Of a stretch of DNA of 12,266 bases, positions 1 to 6,474 are shown piece after piece. Within the stretch, counting starts at the first letter, position 1, and the number at the start of each line of letters is the position of its first letter. Under the pieces are notes generated by a model that was given only the letters and a program-made list of their open reading frames with translations, ran no database searches and was not told where the DNA came from. The position numbers and the translations under genes were made by a program. Source of the DNA: JBFWNZ01 sp050250795 (lineage in GTDB: Bacteria; Pseudomonadota; Alphaproteobacteria; UBA8366); NCBI GenBank assembly GCA_050250795.1, contig JBFWNZ010000083.1, positions 1-12,266 on the forward strand, in the 5' to 3' direction.

Positions 1-61
1 GCCGCGCTTTGGACCGCGCATCACGGCTGACGCCGGGCCGCGCCGATCCCATATAGGGACA

Positions 62-1333
62 ATGGCCGCGCCGACCAACGACCGCCTCGACCCCACGGCA
101 CAGGAGCAGCGACAGCGCGCAGCGCTGCGGCGGCACCGCATCATCGCGACCGGAATGCTGCTTGCCATGGGCGCCATATTCGTCACGACGCGGATGGTCG
201 AGGCGCCGAACTTCTGGCTGCAACTCCTGGAGGCCGGCACCGAGGCCGCGCTTGTCGGCGGACTGGCCGACTGGTTTGCCGTGACGGCCCTGTTTCGCCG
301 GCCACTGGGATTACCGATCCCGCATACCGCACTGGTCCCGCGCAACAAGGACCGCATCGGCGAGGGGCTCGCCGCGTTCGTCGAGCGCAACTTCCTCGAC
401 CCAGACCTCGTCGCGGGAAAGCTGGCCGCCGAAAACCCGGCCCGCCGGCTGGCGGAGTGGATCGCACAGCCCGACCGGGCCGCCGCGGTCTCGAACCATC
501 TCGCCGCGGCCATTCCTCATATCGTGGAATCCCTGAACGACCGCGAGGTCCGCCGCTTCCTGCGTCATGCCGCCAGCCGCCAGTTGCAGGGCGTGGATGC
601 CGCCGGACTGATCGGCCGCGCCATTGCGCTGCTGACGGACCGAGGCCAGCATCATGCATTGGTCGATCAGGGTGTATCGCTTTTGCGCGAGCGACTGATC
701 GCCGGCCAGGACCATATCGTCGAACTGGTCGAACGCCGCAGCCGCTGGTGGACCCCGCGTCGCGTCGACCGCCAGATTGCCGAGACGATCATCCTGGCCC
801 TGGCCGATCTGCTCGACGAACTGGCGCAACGCGACCACCCGGTGCGCCGCCGCTTCGAGCAGGCCCTGCTGACCTTTGCCGACGACCTCGCTCACGATCC
901 GGTGCGACGCGACCAGATCGCACGACTGCAGGCCGACCTGCTTCGCGACCCTGCGGTTCAGGACTATCTGAGCGGTCTTTGGGACCGGCTGCGAGCCGGC
1001 ATTCTGCAACAGGCCGAGCATCCTTCCTCGGCGTTCCGTCGCGGCCTATCGGGGGCGCTGCAGGGCCTGGGCAAGGCCCTTGCCGAAGATGCGGGCATGC
1101 AGCAGCGGCTGAACGGCCGGATCGCAGATTTCGTGCAGGCCACCATCGTTCCCTGGCGGCGCGAGATCGGCCGTTTCATCGCCGAGGTGGTGCGCGGGTG
1201 GGACGGGCGGACGGTCGCCGACCGCATGGAACTCGCCGTCGGCCGCGACCTGCAATACATCCGGATCAACGGCACGCTGGTCGGCGCGCTGGTCGGCTGC
1301 GCCATCTTCCTGATCACCCATGCCGTCGGCTGA
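62..1333 (+). CDS. DUF445 family (YjiN-like) inner-membrane protein
   Basis: This is a 423-residue protein of the DUF445/YjiN family, whose biochemical role is not established. A hydrophobic segment at about residues 27-43 is followed by a second at 57-78. The second runs into the family hallmark at 65-102: GGLADWFAVTALFRRPLG, then IPHTALVPRNKDRIGEGL. A long, charged, mostly helical middle region (about 100-395) follows, and a last hydrophobic helix (about 402-423) ends exactly at the C terminus. That gives two N-terminal membrane helices, a large soluble stalk and a C-terminal anchor. Length is typical of the family. The start ATG follows AGGGA closely, with only an AT-rich CATATAG stretch before it, so the leader is short or lies off the left edge. 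The next gene begins 78 bases downstream in the same direction but has no evident functional link. Family assignment is confident; function is unknown. Confidence 0.9.
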   Translation: MAAPTNDRLDPTAQEQRQRAALRRHRIIATGMLLAMGAIFVTTRMVEAPNFWLQLLEAGTEAALVGGLADWFAVTALFRRPLGLPIPHTALVPRNKDRIGEGLAAFVERNFLDPDLVAGKLAAENPARRLAEWIAQPDRAAAVSNHLAAAIPHIVESLNDREVRRFLRHAASRQLQGVDAAGLIGRAIALLTDRGQHHALVDQGVSLLRERLIAGQDHIVELVERRSRWWTPRRVDRQIAETIILALADLLDELAQRDHPVRRRFEQALLTFADDLAHDPVRRDQIARLQADLLRDPAVQDYLSGLWDRLRAGILQQAEHPSSAFRRGLSGALQGLGKALAEDAGMQQRLNGRIADFVQATIVPWRREIGRFIAEVVRGWDGRTVADRMELAVGRDLQYIRINGTLVGALVGCAIFLITHAVG

Positions 1334-1411
1334 AGCCGCTCCCCCTTGGACGGGCGCCCCCACAGACGGCATAGTGGTCGGCAAAAGGACAAGGATTCAG
1401 GGAGGGACCGC

Positions 1412-2683
1412 ATGCTGCTGGGCTGCATCGCCGACGATTTCACGGGCGCGACGGACCTTGCCAACACGCTGGTCGGCCAGGGCATACGGACGGTCCAGAC
1501 CATCGGCCTGCCGGGCCCCGGCTTTGCCGCCGACGGAATCGACGCCGTCGTGGTGGCACTGAAGTCCCGCACGATCCCCGCGGCAGAGGCCATCGAACAG
1601 TCGCTGGCCGCACTCGACTGGCTGCGCCGGGCGGGATGCCGCCAGTTCATGTTCAAATACTGCTCGACCTTCGATTCCACCGACGCCGGCAATATCGGGC
1701 CGGTGGCGGACGCCCTGCTCGACGCACTGGGCGCGGACTTCACCATCGCCTGCCCCGCCTTTCCCACCAACGCGCGCACCATCTACAAGGGCTATCTGTT
1801 CGTCGGCGACGTGCTGCTGTCGGAGTCCGGCATGCGCAATCACCCGCTGACGCCGATGACCGACCCCAGCCTCGTCCGCGTTCTCCAGCGCCAGACGCCG
1901 CATGGGGTCGGACTGGTCGAGCATCGCACGGTGGCCCGAGGCGCCGACGCCATCCGTGCCGCCTTCGACGCGTTGCGCGCCGCAGGCACGCGCCACGCGG
2001 TGGTGGATGCGCTGACCGATGCGGACCTGATGGCCATCGGCCGGGCGCTGGACGGCATGCCGCTGCTGACCGGCGGCTCGGGCGTCGCGATGGGCCTGCC
2101 CGAGAATTTCCGCCGCGCCGGGCTGCTCAAGACCGCAGCCCAGGCCGACGCGCCGCAGGTCGGCGGGTTTTCGGCGGTGCTGTCGGGCAGTTGCTCCGAC
2201 ATGACCAACCGGCAGGTGGCCGCGATGCGTGCGGACCGTCCGGCCTTCGCGCTCGACCCGATGGCCATCGCCGCGGGCGAAGACGTGGCCGCCGCCGCGC
2301 TTGCATGGGCCGAACCGCATCTCGCTGCGGGTCCCGTGCTGGTCTACTCCACCGCCACACCCGAAGCCGTGCAGGCCGTGCAGGCGAAGCTGGGCCGCGA
2401 AGCGGCCGGCGGCATGGTCGAAGCCGTAATGGGGCGCATCGCCGAAGGATTGGTCGCGCGCGGCGTGCGCCGGTTGATCGTCGCCGGCGGCGAGACTTCG
2501 GGCGCCGTCGTCACCGCCCTCAAGGTGCCGGCCTTGCGTATCGGGCCGGAGATCGATCCCGGCGTGCCCTGGACCGAGGGGCTGGGCAGCCCGCGCCTCG
2601 CGCTCGCGCTCAAATCGGGCAACTTCGGCGGCCCCGACTTCTTCGCCAAGGCGCTGGCCATGCTGCCCGAGGCACGGCCATGA
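1412..2683 (+). CDS. otnK: 3-oxo-tetronate kinase (DUF1537/four-carbon acid sugar kinase family)
   Basis: OtnK phosphorylates 3-oxo-tetronate at the 4-hydroxyl with ATP, in cytosolic breakdown of L-threonate and D-erythronate type acids. The 423-residue protein shows the N-terminal sugar-acid-binding motif IADDFTGATD (6-15), FKYCSTFDST (81-90) and CPAFPTNART (114-123). The C-terminal nucleotide-binding half has GGETSG (359-364), IGPEIDPGVPW (377-387) and LKSGNFG (400-406). Length is normal and nothing key is missing. I chose the ATG at 1412 because a GGAGG lies 6 bases upstream and the protein then opens directly on the conserved IADD motif. An in-frame start at 1346 would add 22 unconserved residues. 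The stop overlaps the otnC start as ATGA, so the two genes are translationally coupled. A weak promoter-like pair (TTGGAC at 1346, 18-base spacer, CATAGT at 1370) lies in the upstream gap. Related DUF1537 kinases act on threonate or erythronate directly, but the otnC partner favours OtnK. Confidence 0.88.
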   Translation: MLLGCIADDFTGATDLANTLVGQGIRTVQTIGLPGPGFAADGIDAVVVALKSRTIPAAEAIEQSLAALDWLRRAGCRQFMFKYCSTFDSTDAGNIGPVADALLDALGADFTIACPAFPTNARTIYKGYLFVGDVLLSESGMRNHPLTPMTDPSLVRVLQRQTPHGVGLVEHRTVARGADAIRAAFDALRAAGTRHAVVDALTDADLMAIGRALDGMPLLTGGSGVAMGLPENFRRAGLLKTAAQADAPQVGGFSAVLSGSCSDMTNRQVAAMRADRPAFALDPMAIAAGEDVAAAALAWAEPHLAAGPVLVYSTATPEAVQAVQAKLGREAAGGMVEAVMGRIAEGLVARGVRRLIVAGGETSGAVVTALKVPALRIGPEIDPGVPWTEGLGSPRLALALKSGNFGGPDFFAKALAMLPEARP

Positions 2684-3312
2684 GCGACGCCGCAATCCGC
2701 GAGAAACTCTGCCGGATGGCCGCTTCGATGTTCGACCGCGGCCTGACCTTCGGCAGCGCCGGCAATATCAGCGTGCGAATCGAGGGCGGCTGGCTGATGA
2801 CGCCGACCAACGCCAGCCTGGGCGACCTCGACCCCGCCAGCCTGTCGGTGCTGGACCCGAAGGGCAACCATGTGTCCGGCGACCGGCCGACCAAGGAGGC
2901 CGTGCTCCATCTCGCCATGTATGAGGAACGGCCGGAAGCGCGTGCCGTCGTGCACACCCATTCGACGCATTCGGTCGCCGTCAGCTGCCTCGCCGATATC
3001 GATCCGGCGAATGTGCTGCCGCCGATCACCGCCTATTACGTGATGCGGGTGGGGCGCCTGCCGCTCGTTCCCTATTTCCCGCCGGGCGATGTCGATCTCG
3101 CCCGCGCGGTACGCGAGATGGCCGGCCGGCACCATGCGGTGCTGCTGGCCAATCACGGCCCGGTGGTCGCCGGCACCTCGCTGGAGGCCGCGATCCACGC
3201 GACCGAGGAGTTGGAGGAGACGGCCAAGCTGTTCCTGCTGCTGCGCGGCCAGCGCATCAAGCCACTCACCGCCGCGCAGGTGCAGGAGATCGAGGACCGG
3301 TTCCGAAGCTGA
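2680..3312 (+). CDS. otnC: 3-oxo-tetronate 4-phosphate decarboxylase (class II aldolase family)
   Basis: OtnC is a zinc-dependent class II aldolase-fold enzyme that decarboxylates 3-oxo-tetronate 4-phosphate to dihydroxyacetone phosphate, the step after OtnK. The 210-residue protein has the phosphate-binding GNIS (28-31) and TPT (41-43) motifs. Zinc ligands His92 and His94 lie in VHTHSTHS and His159 in LANHGPVV. The catalytic acid is Glu73, at the same position as in fuculose-phosphate aldolase. The length is typical of the fold. The start is fixed by the ATGA overlap with otnK and by GAGG at 2669-2672. Related aldolases (fuculose-1-phosphate aldolase, ribulose-5-phosphate epimerase, methylthioribulose-phosphate dehydratase) share these residues, so the specific name rests largely on the kinase next door. 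The gene converges on a small leftward gene only 7 bases away, which closes the operon at two genes. Confidence 0.87.
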   Translation: MSDAAIREKLCRMAASMFDRGLTFGSAGNISVRIEGGWLMTPTNASLGDLDPASLSVLDPKGNHVSGDRPTKEAVLHLAMYEERPEARAVVHTHSTHSVAVSCLADIDPANVLPPITAYYVMRVGRLPLVPYFPPGDVDLARAVREMAGRHHAVLLANHGPVVAGTSLEAAIHATEELEETAKLFLLLRGQRIKPLTAAQVQEIEDRFRS

Positions 3313-3324
3313 CGGTCCGTCAGC
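3308..3324. terminator. Hairpin spanning the two convergent stop codons
   Basis: A perfect 7-bp inverted repeat, GCTGACG-gtc-CGTCAGC, sits between two converging genes. The otnC stop (3310-3312) lies in one arm and the stop of the leftward small gene (3320-3322) in the other. Neither side has a T run, so it is not a classical intrinsic terminator. It may slow or block polymerase from both sides or protect 3' ends. Part of the symmetry (TGA against TCA) is automatic for facing TGA stops. Confidence 0.35.
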
Positions 3325-3703
3325 GCGGAGCCTCGACCGCTGCCGGCGGCGGCATGGCGCTGGGCTGGCCGGCTGTGGGGGCGGCATCGGGCGCTGCCTC
3401 GCCGTAGAGCCGCCGCGCGATCCAGTAGACGCCCGGCGCGACGATGGCCCCGACACCGCATCCGGCCGCGAACGCACCGGCGACGACCGGCGCATTCAGG
3501 AACTCCAGCGGCGACATGAAGACCAGCACCGTGGTGCTCAGCGCCGTGACCGTGCCCACGCCGATACATGCCAGGCTCTGCAACTCGGTCGCGGTCATGT
3601 ATTCGCCGGCCGGTCCGGGCGCCTGCTGCGCACGCGCCGGCCCCGCACCCAGGACCGACGCACAGAGCGCGAACACCCAGAGAATCCGAAGAAACCGCTG
3701 CAC
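3320..3703 (-). CDS. Small exported or membrane protein, unknown function
   Basis: I do not recognise this 127-residue protein. A basic-then-hydrophobic N terminus (QRFLRILWVFALCASVLGAG) leads to ARA-QQ, a good signal peptidase I site after about residue 25. Two hydrophobic Gly/Ala/Val-rich segments follow (about 45-63 and 72-95), separated by SPLEFLNAP. The basic flank WIARRLYG comes next, then a Pro/Ala-rich tail (about 101-127). It looks like a two-helix inner-membrane protein with a disordered tail. I chose the GTG at 3703 because GGAGGG lies 7 bases upstream; a TTG two codons earlier is possible. An ATG start would require reading through the neighbouring tRNA, which is not credible. The start is 21 bases downstream of the tRNA-Leu CCA end with no terminator between, so it probably shares the tRNA transcript. 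Signal peptide and codon pattern support a real gene; function is open. Confidence 0.65.
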   Translation of the reverse strand: MQRFLRILWVFALCASVLGAGPARAQQAPGPAGEYMTATELQSLACIGVGTVTALSTTVLVFMSPLEFLNAPVVAGAFAAGCGVGAIVAPGVYWIARRLYGEAAPDAAPTAGQPSAMPPPAAVEAPR

Positions 3704-3724
3704 TGCCAAACCCTCCACCCCATC

Positions 3725-3810
3725 TGGTGCGGACGGGGGGACTCGAACCCCCACGCCCTTGCGGGCAACGGATTTTAAGTCCGCTGCGTCTACCATTCCG
3801 CCACGTCCGC
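3725..3810 (-). tRNA. tRNA-Leu (anticodon UAA), CCA encoded
   Basis: The minus strand folds as a type II (long variable arm) tRNA. The 7-bp acceptor stem is GCGGACG with CGTCCGC. The D arm contains the GGTAGACGC-like loop. The anticodon stem GCGGA/TCCGT encloses the loop CTTAAAA, so the anticodon is TAA. A variable arm TGCCCGCAAGGGCG follows, then the T arm GGGGG-TTCGAGT-CCCCC. The discriminator base is A, and CCA is encoded (3725-3727). A long variable arm with this anticodon identifies leucine, reading UUA (and UUG by wobble), rare codons in so GC-rich a genome. Apparent protein frames across it are the familiar false translations of tRNA-Leu. Confidence 0.97.
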
Positions 3811-3821
3811 GCCCCTCATGG

Positions 3822-3850
3822 AAGCTATCGGCGCGCCGCCCGTCCGACAA
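3822..3850 (-). promoter_or_regulatory. Candidate sigma-70-type promoter of the tRNA-Leu gene
   Basis: On the minus strand TTGTCG (3850-3845) is followed after 17 bases by TAGCTT (3827-3822). That puts the predicted start about 5-8 bases before the mature tRNA 5' end at 3810. Spacing is ideal; the -10 match is only moderate (3 of 6). A tRNA needs a promoter here, because the gene on the other side is divergent. Confidence 0.4.
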
Positions 3851-3854
3851 CGAC

Positions 3855-3874
3855 GGATTGCAGCGGATTGCGGC
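3855..3874. repeat. Tandem 10-bp repeat in the tRNA/dioxygenase spacer
   Basis: Two adjacent 10-base units, GGATTGCAGC and GGATTGCGGC, differ at one base. They lie 28 bases before the TauD-family start and just upstream of the tRNA promoter candidate. A 10-base period equals roughly one helical turn, so they could be paired half-sites for a regulator of the dioxygenase gene. No known operator is recognised and chance is possible. Confidence 0.4.
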
Positions 3875-3902
3875 AGTATCGTCGCAGGCATAGGCTTCAG
3901 CC

Positions 3903-4793
3903 ATGTTACTTCGAATTGTCCCCAGCGGCGGCCCGCTCGGCGCCACGATATACAGCGTCGATATCCGCCGCCCGCTCGACGCCGCCGACCGGCAGGCCGT
4001 CCTCGCCGCATGGCATGCGCATCTGGTGGTCGTGTTCGCCGGGCAGGAGGGCGCATCGCTGGACGACCAGATCGCCTTTTCGCGGAATTTCGGCGAGGTC
4101 GAACTGTCCCCCGTCGCGCAACGCCGCAAGGAAGGGCTGCCGACGGCCGCCGCGGGCGATACCGGCGACGGGCTGGATGTGCCGCCGGAGGTGGTCGTGG
4201 TCTCGAACGTGGTCGCCGGCGGCCGCCGGATCGGCGCGCTGGGCGACGGCGAGGTGAAGTGGCATACGGACTCGCCCTTCTATCGCGTCCCCCCGGCGGC
4301 AAGCCTGCTGCGCGCCGTCGAGGTGCCGGCCGATGGCGGCGGCCCCACCTCGTTCTGCAACATGTACATGGCCTGGGAGACGCTGCCCACGGACCTGCGC
4401 CGTGCGGTCGAGGGGCGGCAATGCAGCCATAGCGGCAATTTCGACGCCGCCGGCAAGCCCTATCCCGGCGCCCGCATCGGCGACCCATCGCAGTCGCCGG
4501 GCGCACGCCATCCGCTGGTACGCACGCATCCCGACACCGGGCGCCGCTGCCTGTATCTCGGCCGGCGGCTGGATGGCTGGATCGTCGGCCTGCCGGTGGA
4601 CGAGAGCGAAGCGCTGCTCGACACGCTGTGGGCGCATGCGACCCGTCCGGAACACGCCTGGACGCATCGCTGGCGGGTGGGCGACGCGGTGCTGTGGGAC
4701 AACCGCTGCGCCATGCACCGGCGCGAGCCCTTCGATCCCGCCCAGCGCCGGCTGATGTACCGCACCCAGATCAAGGGCACGCCGCCGGTCTGA
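3903..4793 (+). CDS. TauD/TfdA-family Fe(II)/2-oxoglutarate dioxygenase (copy 1)
   Basis: This is a 296-residue non-haem iron dioxygenase that would couple oxidative decarboxylation of 2-oxoglutarate to hydroxylation of an organic substrate. The iron triad is visible as His121 and Asp123 in KWHTDSPF and His272 in DNRCAMHRRE. By spacing to TauD (His255, Arg266, Arg270), Arg283 should hold 2-oxoglutarate, and Arg287 matches the residue that binds the taurine sulfonate. The substrate could therefore be anionic, but it cannot be named. The ATG at 3903 lacks a strong ribosome site (AGG about 10 bases upstream). It gives the same N-terminal length before the shared GGPLGA motif as the paralog at 11336-12202, which supports it. 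Codon 2 is TTA. Compared with that paralog it has about 8 extra residues before the HxD motif. The gene stands alone, divergent from the tRNA and converging on an LLM gene 2 bases after its stop. Confidence 0.9.
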   Translation: MLLRIVPSGGPLGATIYSVDIRRPLDAADRQAVLAAWHAHLVVVFAGQEGASLDDQIAFSRNFGEVELSPVAQRRKEGLPTAAAGDTGDGLDVPPEVVVVSNVVAGGRRIGALGDGEVKWHTDSPFYRVPPAASLLRAVEVPADGGGPTSFCNMYMAWETLPTDLRRAVEGRQCSHSGNFDAAGKPYPGARIGDPSQSPGARHPLVRTHPDTGRRCLYLGRRLDGWIVGLPVDESEALLDTLWAHATRPEHAWTHRWRVGDAVLWDNRCAMHRREPFDPAQRRLMYRTQIKGTPPV

Positions 4794-4795
4794 TC

Positions 4796-5773
4796 CTATT
4801 TCGGCAGCAGCGGCCGCACCTGCTCGGCGAAGCGGGTAAGCTGGTCGGCGCGGTCCTCCAGCGAATAGGGGCCGCAGAAATCCAGCACCACATGCCGAAC
4901 GCCCGCGTCGTAGAAGGCGCGGATGCGCTCGGCCACCTGCTCGGCCGTGCCGATGGCGGCATAGCGCTTGGTCGGCTTCGTGAAATCCATCGCATACCGC
5001 AGGCTGAGCGCCGCATTGGCCGTATCGAAGGCCTGTTCGTAACTGTCGCCGATGCGCAGGAACAACAGATGCGCCGTGTCGAACGGATCGGTCCGGCCGG
5101 CCTTGCCATGCTCGTCCTCGATCATCGTCAGCGCGTCGGCGAACATCTCGGGCGTGATGACATATGAAACATAGCCATCGGCGAGACGCGCCGCCCGCTT
5201 CAAGGCGCCGGGCTGGCGGCCGCCGCACCACACCGGCGGTCCCTTGGGGTCGATCGGCGTCGGCAGCATCTGGACATCGGGGAACGGATAGAAGCGCCCG
5301 TCGAGATTGTTCACCGTCTCGCCCGACCACAGCTTGCGCATCACCTCGATGCCTTCGGTCAGGCGCGCGCCGCGTTCCTCGCGCGGCACGCCGGCCAGCG
5401 CAAACTCGTTGGGAAACTCGCCGCCGACACCGACGCCCATGATGAAGCGCCCGCCCGACAGCACGTCGAGCGAGGCCGCCTGCTTGGCCGCACCCGAGGG
5501 ATGGCGCAGCGGCAGCAGATAGATGCAGGTGCCGACCAGCAGCCGGTCGCTCAGCGCCGCCGCCTGCGCCAGTTGCACGAACGGATCGAGCAGCGGTACG
5601 GCATAGGCAAGATGGTCGCCGCAGAACAGCGAATCGTAGCCCAGCCGGTCGAGAAGCTGGACCAGATCGCGGATTTCCTGCGTCCGCGGCTGCCACGGCC
5701 CCGTCGGCGGCTCCGGCCGGCGCATCAAGGTCTGCAGGCCGATCTTAAGGGTGGGGGACAGCGGCAAAGTCAT
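4796..5773 (-). CDS. LLM-class flavin-dependent oxidoreductase (luciferase-like)
   Basis: This 325-residue enzyme has the bacterial luciferase-like TIM-barrel fold. Such enzymes use reduced FMN or coenzyme F420 for monooxygenation or hydride transfer. Family signs are GYDSLFCGDHLAY (45-57), LRHP (89-92), SGGRFIMGVGVGGEF (106-120) and LKRAARLADGY (191-201). An HVVLDF strand near the C terminus precedes the usual FAEQVRPLL helix. Full length, no signal peptide, cytosolic. The ATG at 5773 is preceded by AGGAG with a 9-base spacer. It is the last gene of a leftward series, 29 bases after the RraA-family gene, and ends 2 bases from the converging dioxygenase stop. The family contains alkanesulfonate monooxygenase, nitrilotriacetate-type monooxygenases and F420 dehydrogenases. 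Sequence alone does not fix substrate or cofactor. Confidence 0.87.
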   Translation of the reverse strand: MTLPLSPTLKIGLQTLMRRPEPPTGPWQPRTQEIRDLVQLLDRLGYDSLFCGDHLAYAVPLLDPFVQLAQAAALSDRLLVGTCIYLLPLRHPSGAAKQAASLDVLSGGRFIMGVGVGGEFPNEFALAGVPREERGARLTEGIEVMRKLWSGETVNNLDGRFYPFPDVQMLPTPIDPKGPPVWCGGRQPGALKRAARLADGYVSYVITPEMFADALTMIEDEHGKAGRTDPFDTAHLLFLRIGDSYEQAFDTANAALSLRYAMDFTKPTKRYAAIGTAEQVAERIRAFYDAGVRHVVLDFCGPYSLEDRADQLTRFAEQVRPLLPK

Positions 5774-5802
5774 CGCGGAAGGCTCCTGAAAATCCGAAGG
5801 GA

Positions 5803-6426
5803 TCAGCGTCCATACCGGCGGGCGGCGTCGCGCTCCTTATCGCGGATGGCCAGCGCCGCGTCCACCACCTGCGACAGCATCTCGGGCGGGATCGCGAGGA
5901 TGCCGGTCTCGTCGCCGAACAGGATGTCGCCCTGTCGCACCTGCACGCCGCCCATGTCGACCGGCTCGCGCAGCGCCACCGTGGCGAGATCCCAGCGGCT
6001 GGCGACCGGCGAGACGCCGCGGCAGAACAGCGGGAACCCCATCGCCCTGATCTCCGGCGCGTCGCGGGTCGCACCATGCACCACCGCCCCGGCAAGATCG
6101 CGCGACCGCGAGCGCAGGCAATGGTTCTCGCCCCAGGTGCCGATATCCGTGCGGCCGCCGGCATCGATCGCGACGACCTCTCCCGGCTCCGCCAGCTCCG
6201 TCGTCACCTTGATGTGGCTCACCAGCACATCCTCATGCCGCGCATGGGCTGGCTTCGCCGCCTGACGCACGGTGAAGGCCGGACCGATCAGCTTGCCGCC
6301 CGCCGGCCCGAGGAAGCGGTAGCCCAGCAGGACGGACCGGGCGAGGCCCAACCCCTCCATCGCATCGCTGACCTGTCCGCTGTTGACCGTGCCGAGCGCT
6401 GCCCGGATATCGCTGTCGAGCGTCAT
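5803..6426 (-). CDS. RraA-family protein (4-hydroxy-4-methyl-2-oxoglutarate aldolase/oxaloacetate decarboxylase-like)
   Basis: This 207-residue protein has the RraA/HMG-aldolase fold, in which a divalent metal supports pyruvate-enolate chemistry. Visible hallmarks are GPAFTVR (48-54), DAGG (88-91), GTWGE (96-100), GAVVHGATRD (113-122) with the substrate- and metal-binding pair Arg121-Asp122, and GDILFGDETGILAIP (166-180). The Arg-Asp pair with the preceding Gly-Glu favours an active aldolase or decarboxylase over the RNase E inhibitor RraA, a role limited to enterobacteria and relatives. The ATG at 6426 has GGGAGG 5 bases upstream. It sits between two LLM oxidoreductase genes, 48 bases after one and 29 before the other. 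That suggests it cleaves or decarboxylates a keto-acid product of the oxidation; this role is inference. Other RraA-like enzymes hydrate or isomerise, so the substrate is open. Confidence 0.85.
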   Translation of the reverse strand: MTLDSDIRAALGTVNSGQVSDAMEGLGLARSVLLGYRFLGPAGGKLIGPAFTVRQAAKPAHARHEDVLVSHIKVTTELAEPGEVVAIDAGGRTDIGTWGENHCLRSRSRDLAGAVVHGATRDAPEIRAMGFPLFCRGVSPVASRWDLATVALREPVDMGGVQVRQGDILFGDETGILAIPPEMLSQVVDAALAIRDKERDAARRYGR

Positions 6427-6474
6427 CGCCGCCTCCCGCCGTTTTGCCCGAGCATAACGCTCCGGCGGAACAGG

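Noticed and set aside
3725..3810. tRNA-Leu as an integration site of a mobile element
   Set aside because: No integrase gene is present and I noticed no duplicated tRNA 3' end nearby; the flanking genes look like ordinary chromosome.
3320..4129. Long leftward reading frame joining the small membrane protein to sequence upstream
   Set aside because: It reads through the tRNA-Leu gene and gives the well-known false peptide with VDAADLKS and GVRVPPSAP. Only the part from 3703 down has a ribosome site and signal peptide.
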